Source: Leucobacter sp042726155
GTDB taxonomy: Bacteria; Actinomycetota; Actinomycetes; Actinomycetales; Microbacteriaceae
Direction of reading: 5' to 3'
DNA length: 64,000 bases
NCBI RefSeq assembly: GCF_042726155.1
Contig: NZ_JBHXHV010000001.1
Coordinates: forward strand, 310,001 to 374,000
The translations under genes were made by a program, and so were the position numbers. Position 1 is the stretch's first letter. Each line of letters begins with the position of its first letter. This document shows, one piece after another, positions 57,738 through 64,000 of this stretch. The notes under the pieces were generated by a model that was given only the letters and a program-made list of their open reading frames with translations, was not told the DNA's origin and did no database searches.

Positions 57738-58205
57738 ATGAGTTCACCGATGAACGTCTCGCAACTGGAGGGCATTGAGGATCGCATTGACTTCGATCCG
57801 AGCTGGTCGGCAACGGCGATGCTGCGCACGGACACGACGAAGTCGGAGTTCGGTATTCGCCTCATCGCGCTAGAGCGCGGTCGGGCCGAACTCGCGATGG
57901 TCGTGCGCGACGACATGGTGAACGGCTTCGGCATCACCCACGGCGGCATGGTGTTCACGCTCGCCGATACGGCGTTTGCGTACGCTTGCAATGAGGGGGT
58001 GAACGCCGTCGTTGCCTCGGGTGCCGACATCACGTTCACGCGCGCGAGCCGGGCCGGCGACACGCTGACGGCGCTCGCGGAGCGCCGCTGGGTTGAGGGT
58101 CGCAATGGGCTGTACGACATCACCGTGCGCAATCAGCACGGCGACACGATTGCAGAGTTCAGAGGCCGTTCGTTCGCCACGAACCGTGCGCTGCCCGTGG
58201 AATAG
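57738..58205 (+). CDS. paaI: Phenylacetyl-CoA pathway thioesterase
   Basis: PaaI hotdog thioesterase, 155 residues: FGITHGGMVFTLADTAFAYACN carries the catalytic HGG...D pattern; GADITFTRASRAGDTLTA is family-typical. It hydrolyses blocked CoA intermediates to free CoA. ATG 57738 follows GGAG in ATGGAGCGCCAC; ATG 57726 is an alternative. Divergent from paaA across the PaaR operator. Confidence 0.92.
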   Translation: MSSPMNVSQLEGIEDRIDFDPSWSATAMLRTDTTKSEFGIRLIALERGRAELAMVVRDDMVNGFGITHGGMVFTLADTAFAYACNEGVNAVVASGADITFTRASRAGDTLTALAERRWVEGRNGLYDITVRNQHGDTIAEFRGRSFATNRALPVE

Positions 58206-58265
58206 CGCTGAGCCGCCCACCCCCGCCCCCAAGACTCAATATTTCAACGACGAAAGAGTGACGAC

Positions 58266-59567
58266 ATGAAGACCGCGACCCTCACCGAAGCGCCTGGCCT
58301 GCACGCGGAAGAGCGGCTGACGCGACCCGAGCTCGAAGCGCTGCAGCTGGAGCGCCTGCAGTGGACGGTGCGTCACGCTTACGACAACGTGCCCTTCTAC
58401 CGCCAGAAGTTCACCGAGGCCGGAGTGCACCCCGACGACATTCGCACGCTCGCCGACATCGAGCGGCTGCCGTTCACCACGAAGAGCGACCTGCGCGACC
58501 ACTACCCGTTCGGCCTCTTCGCGGTGCCGATGGATCAGGTGCGGCGCCTGCACGCCTCCTCGGGCACCACGGGGCGCCTCACCGTCGTGGGATACACCGA
58601 CACCGATCTCGCCAACTGGGCTGACCTCATTGCCCGCTCCCTGTACGCCGCGGGCGTGCGCCCGGGCTGGCGGGTGCACAACGCCTACGGTTACGGCCTC
58701 TTCACGGGCGGCCTTGGCGCGCACGCGGGCATCGAGCGGCTGGGCTGCACGGTTATTCCGATGTCGGGCGGCCAGACGGAGAAGCAGGTGCAACTGATTC
58801 ACGACTTCGAGCCCGACGCGATCATGTGCACCCCGAGCTACCTACTGACCATCGCCGACGCGTTTGAGCGCGCGGGTCTCGACCCCCGGGCGACGAGCCT
58901 GAAGGTTGCAATCTGCGGTGCTGAGCCGTGGACTGAGGCGATGCGCCGCGAGCTCGAGGAGCGCATGAACATTCGCGCCGTCGATATCTACGGCCTCTCC
59001 GAGATGATGGGCCCGGGCGTCGGAAGCGAGTGCGTCGAGACGCAGGACGGCCCGCATATCTGGGAGGATCACTTTCTCCCCGAGATCATCGACGAGCAGC
59101 TGCAACAGGTCAGTGACGGCGTCACCGGTGAGCTGGTGTTCACGACCCTCACGAAAGAGGCGTTCCCCATGATCCGCTACCGCACGCGCGACCTCACCTC
59201 GCTGCACCCCGGCACCGGCAGGCCAGCACACCGCCGCATCGCGAAGATCACGGGTCGCAACGACGACATGATCATCTTGCGCGGCGTGAATCTCTTCCCC
59301 ACGCACATCGAGGAGATCGCGTGCGAGGTCGATGGCCTCACAAGCCATTTTGTGCTGGAGCTCACAAAGCGAGGGGCGCTGGATCAACTGACGATCAAGA
59401 TCGAGGCCGAGCCCGCGTGTGCACCAGAGGTGGCCGCCGCCGCGCTTGCGCTGCTGCAGAAGCGCGTGAAAGATCGCATCGGAGCGACGATCGCGGGCGA
59501 GATCGCCCCGACGGGCAGTCTGCCCCGCTCCGAGGGCAAGCTGAAGCGGGTGTACGACCTGCGGTAG
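58266..59567 (+). CDS. paaK: Phenylacetate-CoA ligase
   Basis: PaaK, 433 residues, adenylate-forming ligase converting phenylacetate to phenylacetyl-CoA. HASSGTTGRLTVVGYT is the P-loop-like motif; YGLSEMMGPGVGSEC, DHFLPEIID and GRNDDMIILRGVNLFP follow. ATG follows GAAAGAGTG. Precedes paaR by 70 bases. Confidence 0.96.
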   Translation: MKTATLTEAPGLHAEERLTRPELEALQLERLQWTVRHAYDNVPFYRQKFTEAGVHPDDIRTLADIERLPFTTKSDLRDHYPFGLFAVPMDQVRRLHASSGTTGRLTVVGYTDTDLANWADLIARSLYAAGVRPGWRVHNAYGYGLFTGGLGAHAGIERLGCTVIPMSGGQTEKQVQLIHDFEPDAIMCTPSYLLTIADAFERAGLDPRATSLKVAICGAEPWTEAMRRELEERMNIRAVDIYGLSEMMGPGVGSECVETQDGPHIWEDHFLPEIIDEQLQQVSDGVTGELVFTTLTKEAFPMIRYRTRDLTSLHPGTGRPAHRRIAKITGRNDDMIILRGVNLFPTHIEEIACEVDGLTSHFVLELTKRGALDQLTIKIEAEPACAPEVAAAALALLQKRVKDRIGATIAGEIAPTGSLPRSEGKLKRVYDLR

Positions 59568-59637
59568 ATTTGCTCCAGCGCGGGGGCCCGCGCACACGCA
59601 TCGCGAGGCGCGGGCGCAGCACGTGAGAGGACCGGTC

Positions 59638-60294
59638 ATGGACAGCACGGAAGCGACGCCCCGCAGGGGTCGGCCCGGCTACGACCAGAGCAGCATGCTC
59701 GAGGTCATCGTGCAGGTGTTCACCGATCACGGCTACGACGCGTCGTCGCTCGGTATGATCTCGACGCGGCTCGGCCTGTCGAAATCGGCGGTGTACCACC
59801 ACTTTGCGTCCAAGGCGGAGATGCTCGAAATCGCGCTCGAGCGCGCGCTCGGCGCCCTTGAGCAGGTCTTCGACGAGGCGGAGCGGGGTGGGAACGGGGC
59901 CGGCGCTGCCGGTGCTGCTGGCGCCGGTTCCGATGCGGTCGGGCAGATTCGCGAGATCGTGCGCGCCGCGGTGCTCGTCGCGTGCGAGCAGCAGCCCTAT
60001 CTCATTCTGCTGCTGCGGTTGCACGGCAATTCTGACGTTGAACTGCGCGCGCTCGAACGGCGTCGGGCGCTCACCGCGCGGTTGCGCGCGATCTTCGAGC
60101 GGGCGCGCAACGAGGGCGCGCTGCGCGACGATCTTGATCCGGGGCTCGCGGCACGATTCACATTCGGGCTCGTGAATTCACTCGTCGAGTGGTACCGCCC
60201 CGACGGGCCGGAGACGCCCGAGGCGCTCGCCGAGGCGGTGCTCTCGTACGTCCGCTCAGGCCTCCGCGTAAACGAGGTCGCCGACTTCCGCTAA
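59638..60294 (+). CDS. paaR: TetR-family regulator of the paa cluster
   Basis: TetR repressor, 218 residues: HTH SMLEVIVQVFTDHGYDASSLGMISTRLGLSKSAVYHHFASKAEM. A Gly/Ala-rich linker (GGNGAGAAGAAGAG) sits between DNA-binding and effector parts. Position in the cluster and a PaaR-type operator at 57649-57670 make it PaaR, expected to respond to phenylacetyl-CoA. ATG 59638 follows GAGAGGACC. Confidence 0.88.
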   Translation: MDSTEATPRRGRPGYDQSSMLEVIVQVFTDHGYDASSLGMISTRLGLSKSAVYHHFASKAEMLEIALERALGALEQVFDEAERGGNGAGAAGAAGAGSDAVGQIREIVRAAVLVACEQQPYLILLLRLHGNSDVELRALERRRALTARLRAIFERARNEGALRDDLDPGLAARFTFGLVNSLVEWYRPDGPETPEALAEAVLSYVRSGLRVNEVADFR

Positions 60295-60306
60295 CCCGCT
60301 CCCCGT

Positions 60307-60362
60307 CGAGCGCACACGTTTGGTCCTTATCGGGCGCCAAACAGTGCATTTGCGTACGCTCG
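60307..60362. repeat. 56-bp palindrome between paaR and paaZ
   Basis: Nested arms CGAGCG (60307-60312) with CGCTCG (60357-60362), GCAC with GTGC, and GTTTGG (60318-60323) with CCAAAC (60337-60342). It lies between convergent ends and is similar in size to the other elements. Confidence 0.6.
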
Positions 60363-60406
60363 GCAACGCACAGAGGGGGCGAGGCGGGCGCGGGGCGGGG
60401 TCCAGG

Positions 60407-62437
60407 TTAGGGGGTGTGGGTCTTGGACACGAGCGTGAGCACGTCGTAGGTTGCGACGATCTCGTCGTTCTGGTTCGTCAGCACCGCGTCCCAGTGCACC
60501 TCGCCGTACTCGTCTGTCTCGCGCGGAATGATCTGCTTTGCCGTGAGCGCGACCCTGATGCGGTCGCCCGGTGAGACCGGAGTGATGAAGCGCAGGCTTT
60601 CCAGGCCGTAGTTCGCGAGGACGGGGCCCGGCTCGGGTGACACGAACAGCCCCGCCGCGAACGAGAGCAGCAGGTACCCGTGTGCGACGCGCCCCGGGAA
60701 GAAGGGGTTGGCGGCCGCGGCCTCCTCGTCGGTGTGCGCGTAGAACGTGTCGCCCGTGAACTCGGCGAAGTGCGCGATGTCGTCGAGTGTGACCTCGCGC
60801 TCCTCGGACACGACGCGGTCGCCGACGCGCAGCTCCTGGAGCGACTTGCGGAACGGGTGGGACTCGTCGTGCGTGGCGGCGCCAGCGTGCCAGACCCCGG
60901 TGATCGCGGTGAGCATCTCGGGGCTGCCCTGAATCGCCGTGCGCTGCATGTAGTGGAACACGCTGCGCACCCCGCCGAGCTCCTCGCCGCCGCCCGCTCG
61001 GCCGGGGCCGCCGTGCACGAGGTTGGGCAGCGGCGAGCCGTGGCCCGTCGAACTGCGCGCGTCGGTGCGATCGAGCACGAGCATGCGGCCGTTTGCGGGC
61101 GCGCTCAGCCGCGTGAGGGTTGCGACGAACTCCGGATCGGCCGAGGCGACGCTCGTCACGAGCGAGCCGCCCCCGCGTACCACGAGTTCTGCGGCCTCGG
61201 CGGCCGTCGCGTACCCGATCACGGACGACACCGGCCCGAACGCCTCGGTGTCGTGCACCCGTGGGGCGCGCGCGTCATCGAAGCGGAGCAGGATCGGGTT
61301 GAGGAACGCCGTGTCTTCGCCCGGCAGTTGACCGTCACCGAGCTCGATGCGCCCACCACCGTCAACGAGCGTCTGCACCTGGCGCAGTACCTCGTCGCGC
61401 TGTTCCACCGACGCGAGTGCGCCCATGGTGGTCGACTCGTCGCGGGGGTCGCCGACGACCACCTTCGAGGCGATGCGATCCCGCACCGCGTCAACCACGG
61501 CGTCGACGACCGTGAGGGGCACGATTGCGCGGCGGATCGCGGTGCACTTCTGGCCAGCCTTCGAGGTCATCTCAGTGACGAGCTGGCGCACGTACGCGTC
61601 GAACTCGGGCGTGCCGGGCACCGCGTCGGGGCCGAGCACGGAGGCGTTGATCGAGTCGGTCTCCACACCCAAGATCACGCCGCCGGTCTGCACCGCGTCG
61701 TGGCGACGCAACCCCGCCGCCGTGCTCGCTGAGCCGGTGAAAGCGACGACGTCGCCGAGCCGCGAGTGGTCGAAGACGTCGCGAATGGACCCGGTCACGA
61801 GCTGCAGCGACCCCGCGGGCAGCAGCCCCGATTCGACCATGATCCGCACCATCTGCTCGGTGACGTACGCGCCTGGCGTCGCGGGCTTGACAATCGTCGG
61901 CATTCCCGCGAGAAAGGCGGGGGCAAACTTCTCGAGTGAACCCCACACGGGAAAGTTGAAGGCGTTGATCTGCACGGCGACGCCCGGCAGCGTCGTGCGA
62001 ATGTGACGGCCGAGAAACGTGCCATCCTTCGACAGTGTTTCGACCGGGCCGTCGAGCTGCACGCGACTGTTCGGCAGCTCGCGACGGCCCTTGCCCGAGT
62101 AGGTGAAGAGCACGCCGATGCCGCCGTCGATGTCGACCCACGAATCGGTCTTCGTCGCGCCCGTGCGCGTCGACAGCTCGTAGAGCTCGGCCTTGTGCTC
62201 GGTCAGCTGCAGCGCGAGCTGTTTCAGAATGACCGCGCGCTGATGAAAGGTGAGCGCACCGAGGCTCTGCTGCCCGACGTGGCGGGCATATTCCATCGCA
62301 CCGGCGAGGTCGAGTCTCGCGCTCGACACGAATGCGACAGGCTCGCCCGACGTCGCATCTCGCACTTCGGTGGCGCCCGTCGAATCGGCGGGGCTCCACC
62401 AGGCATCTTGGACGTAGCTCTGCAGCGTGCGGGTCAT
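60407..62437 (-). CDS. paaZ: Bifunctional oxepin-CoA hydrolase / semialdehyde dehydrogenase
   Basis: PaaZ, 676 residues. An N-terminal ALDH domain (1 to about 520; catalytic Cys in GQKCTAIRR; LQLVTGS loop) and a C-terminal MaoC-type hydratase domain (about 540-676; GDTFYAHTDEEAAAANPFFPGRVAHGYLLLS). It opens the oxepin ring and oxidises the semialdehyde. ATG 62437 follows GGAGACCCCCG. A longer frame upstream is an antisense shadow of paaH. Confidence 0.96.
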   Translation of the reverse strand: MTRTLQSYVQDAWWSPADSTGATEVRDATSGEPVAFVSSARLDLAGAMEYARHVGQQSLGALTFHQRAVILKQLALQLTEHKAELYELSTRTGATKTDSWVDIDGGIGVLFTYSGKGRRELPNSRVQLDGPVETLSKDGTFLGRHIRTTLPGVAVQINAFNFPVWGSLEKFAPAFLAGMPTIVKPATPGAYVTEQMVRIMVESGLLPAGSLQLVTGSIRDVFDHSRLGDVVAFTGSASTAAGLRRHDAVQTGGVILGVETDSINASVLGPDAVPGTPEFDAYVRQLVTEMTSKAGQKCTAIRRAIVPLTVVDAVVDAVRDRIASKVVVGDPRDESTTMGALASVEQRDEVLRQVQTLVDGGGRIELGDGQLPGEDTAFLNPILLRFDDARAPRVHDTEAFGPVSSVIGYATAAEAAELVVRGGGSLVTSVASADPEFVATLTRLSAPANGRMLVLDRTDARSSTGHGSPLPNLVHGGPGRAGGGEELGGVRSVFHYMQRTAIQGSPEMLTAITGVWHAGAATHDESHPFRKSLQELRVGDRVVSEEREVTLDDIAHFAEFTGDTFYAHTDEEAAAANPFFPGRVAHGYLLLSFAAGLFVSPEPGPVLANYGLESLRFITPVSPGDRIRVALTAKQIIPRETDEYGEVHWDAVLTNQNDEIVATYDVLTLVSKTHTP

Positions 62438-62489
62438 CGGGGGTCTCCTGTCGTGCTGAATGCGAAGTGTGCGGTGGCCGTCGGCCGGG

Positions 62490-63356
62490 TTATTCCGGCC
62501 AGTCGTAGAAGCCGCGGCCACTCTTGCGGCCGAGCCGGCCCTCGGCGACCAGGTCGCGCAACAGCTGGGGCGGGGTGAAGGTTGGGCCGAGATCGCGTTC
62601 GAGTTGCTCGGCGATGCCGAGCCGCACGTCGAGCCCCACGATGTCGGTGGTGCGCAGCGGCCCCGTGGGGTGGCGGTATCCAAGCTCCATTGCCAGGTCG
62701 ATGTCGGCGGCGGTCGCGACACCCTGCTCGACCATGCGGATCGCTTCGAGCGCGAGTGCAACGCCGAGCCGACTCGACGCGAATCCGGGAGCGTCGGCCA
62801 CCGTGATCGGCGTCTTGCCGAGGGCTCGCGCCCAGCCGGCAGCGCGTTCGGCCAACTCTGGCGAGGTGCGGTCGCTGACGACGACCTCGATGAGTGACGA
62901 CGCCGGCACCGGATTGAAGAAGTGCAGACCGATGAACTGCTCGGGGCGTTCGAGCGCATCGGCGAGCTGGGCGAGCGGGATCGACGATGTGTTCGACGCG
63001 ACGACGGCGTCGTGCGGCAGTTGACGCTCGATCTCCGCGAGCGCCTCGGTCTTCAACTCGATCGACTCCGGCACTGCCTCGATGACGAGTGAGCAGGCGC
63101 CGAAGGCGGTGACGTCGGTGGCGAGCGTGAGCGCCCGCTTGAGCTGCGCCGCGTCACCGTCGTGGCCGCGGGCGATCGAGGCGTCGATGCTGCGCTCGAT
63201 GCGTTCTCGGGCGGCGTCGGCGGCGGCGACGTTCTGCTCGACCACCACGACGTAGGCGCCAGCGAGCAGGAACGCGTGGGCGATGCCGCCGCCCATTCGC
63301 CCACCGCCGAGCACGCCGACGCGGGCGGGAACCGTATCGGAGCCCGCCGTCGTCAT
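62490..63356 (-). CDS. paaH: 3-hydroxyacyl-CoA dehydrogenase
   Basis: PaaH-type 3-hydroxyacyl-CoA dehydrogenase, 288 residues: NAD motif VLGGGRMGGGIAHAFLLAG, catalytic His in FIGLHFFNPVPASSLIEVV, and C-terminal domain RHPTGPLRTTDIVGLDVRLGI. It oxidises the 3-hydroxyadipyl-CoA step of the phenylacetate route. Overlaps the upstream hydratase gene by four bases. Confidence 0.92.
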   Translation of the reverse strand: MTTAGSDTVPARVGVLGGGRMGGGIAHAFLLAGAYVVVVEQNVAAADAARERIERSIDASIARGHDGDAAQLKRALTLATDVTAFGACSLVIEAVPESIELKTEALAEIERQLPHDAVVASNTSSIPLAQLADALERPEQFIGLHFFNPVPASSLIEVVVSDRTSPELAERAAGWARALGKTPITVADAPGFASSRLGVALALEAIRMVEQGVATAADIDLAMELGYRHPTGPLRTTDIVGLDVRLGIAEQLERDLGPTFTPPQLLRDLVAEGRLGRKSGRGFYDWPE

Positions 63357-64000
63357 CGCTGCTGCTTTCGGTTGAGGAATGCGGTCATGCGTCGCTCCTT
63401 CTCGGGGCTGTCAAAGAGCACGGCCTGCTCGGCGAGGTCGATCTCGGGGTGGGCGTTGCGCGGGGCGCGCAGCACTCGCTTCGAGGCCTGGGTCGCAGCC
63501 GGGTCAAGCTTGGCGATGCGCTCGGCGATGGTGATCGCGACCGCGAGGGCGTCGTCGCCGTTCGGCAGCAGATGCGTGATGAGACCGGCGGCGTGCGCCT
63601 CCTCGCCGGTCAAGACGCGGCCTGCGAGCAGCATCTCGGCTGCCAGGCCCTCGCCGACGAGTTCGCGCAGCCGCCAGGTGGCCCCGGCTGCGGCGATGAT
63701 ACCGAGGCCGGTTTCGGGGTTGCCGATGTGCAGCGCGTGCGTGCCGACGCGAATGTCGGCGCTGTACGCCAGCTCCGCACCGCCGCCGAGTGCGTACCCG
63801 TCGAGCACGGCGATGACGGGCATCGGCAGTGCGTGCACGCGCATGAAGGCGCGGGTGTTGATGCCAGCGCGGGCGTCGTCGGCGCGGCGCTCCCGCAGCT
63901 GCGCGATGTCTGCGCCCGCCGCGAAGTTTGCCCCGGCGCCCTGCAGCACGAGGGTGCGGGGCACCGCTTCGAGCGTCGCGCAGAGCTCGTGCAGCGCAGC
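63353..64000 (-). CDS. Enoyl-CoA hydratase (PaaF/PaaG type), 5' end outside window
   Basis: Crotonase-fold protein, 216 residues visible, open at the window edge. ANFAAGADIAQLRER and LDGYALGGGAELAYSADIRVGTHALHIGNPETGLGIIAAAGATWRL carry the oxyanion loop and the Glu (GNPETGLG) of true hydratases. An internal ATG at 63964 is not the start, since homology continues upstream. Probably PaaF; together with the crotonase at 52896 it supplies both paa hydratase/isomerase functions. Confidence 0.88.
   Translation of the reverse strand, partial: AALHELCATLEAVPRTLVLQGAGANFAAGADIAQLRERRADDARAGINTRAFMRVHALPMPVIAVLDGYALGGGAELAYSADIRVGTHALHIGNPETGLGIIAAAGATWRLRELVGEGLAAEMLLAGRVLTGEEAHAAGLITHLLPNGDDALAVAITIAERIAKLDPAATQASKRVLRAPRNAHPEIDLAEQAVLFDSPEKERRMTAFLNRKQQR

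Overview
The window is about 64 kb of a high-GC actinobacterial chromosome. Gene order, GTG/ATG leaderless starts, a short HU protein without a lysine-rich tail, an actinobacterial CopD-CtaG fusion and a complete phenylacetate (paa) cluster suggest Microbacteriaceae, probably close to Leucobacter. The genus is inference. No rRNA, tRNA, CRISPR array or insertion sequence was seen. One 10-N assembly gap (4452-4461) sits inside probably artefactual G/C homopolymer sequence.

Layout. 1-4329: truncated RND exporter, SGNH hydrolase, membrane acyltransferase and the cysteine-poor ribosomal trio rpmB-rpmG-rpsN. 4647-25683: a catabolic island bounded by two FCD-type GntR regulators. It holds a RidA protein, two maleate-isomerase/EutA-like proteins, an ectoine-type ABC importer (EhuB-C-D-A order), a DUF3830 protein, a ProP-like symporter, a YtcJ-type amidohydrolase, two SDRs, a LysR regulator, an ectoine-hydrolase-like M24 protein, a fold-I aminotransferase, an M20 deacylase, an aldehyde dehydrogenase, a class III aminotransferase and a two-domain VOC protein. 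25955-30658: HU, CopD-CtaG, alcohol dehydrogenase and dcd. 30668-36695: TetR, MMPL exporter and YhgE/Pip protein. 36979-39878: ykkC-class riboswitch with an EamA transporter, then a sodium/solute symporter pair. 39967-44318: amidase, Lrp, TetR and MFS. 44505-52334: GntR/UTRA regulator and a phosphonate unit (PhnD, PhnC, fused PhnE, HpnW-like oxidase, PhnX-like HAD, HpnZ-like dehydrogenase). 52426-64000: the phenylacetate pathway (paaE, D, C, B, A on minus; paaI, paaK, paaR on plus; paaZ, paaH and an enoyl-CoA hydratase on minus).

The most interesting part is the 21-kb island. The solute-binding protein keeps, at a constant offset, the five ligand residues I recall for Sinorhizobium EhuB, and the M24 protein resembles ectoine hydrolase (DoeA/EutD). 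DoeB, EutB and EutC are absent. An M20 deacylase, a class III aminotransferase and an ALDH are placed where DoeB, DoeD and DoeC activities would be needed. I read the island as a mosaic ectoine/hydroxyectoine utilisation locus, with the reaction order inferred. Candidate GntR operators recur: a near-identical 19-bp motif upstream of both isomerase genes, and TTGTCnGACAA palindromes upstream of the ALDH gene and at the start of the second GntR gene.

Other noteworthy signals are the ykkC riboswitch before the EamA transporter, at least eight 54-58-bp palindromic elements, five genes with a TAnnnT hexamer exactly six bases before the start codon (leaderless), and tandem TetR operators at 31437-31476.
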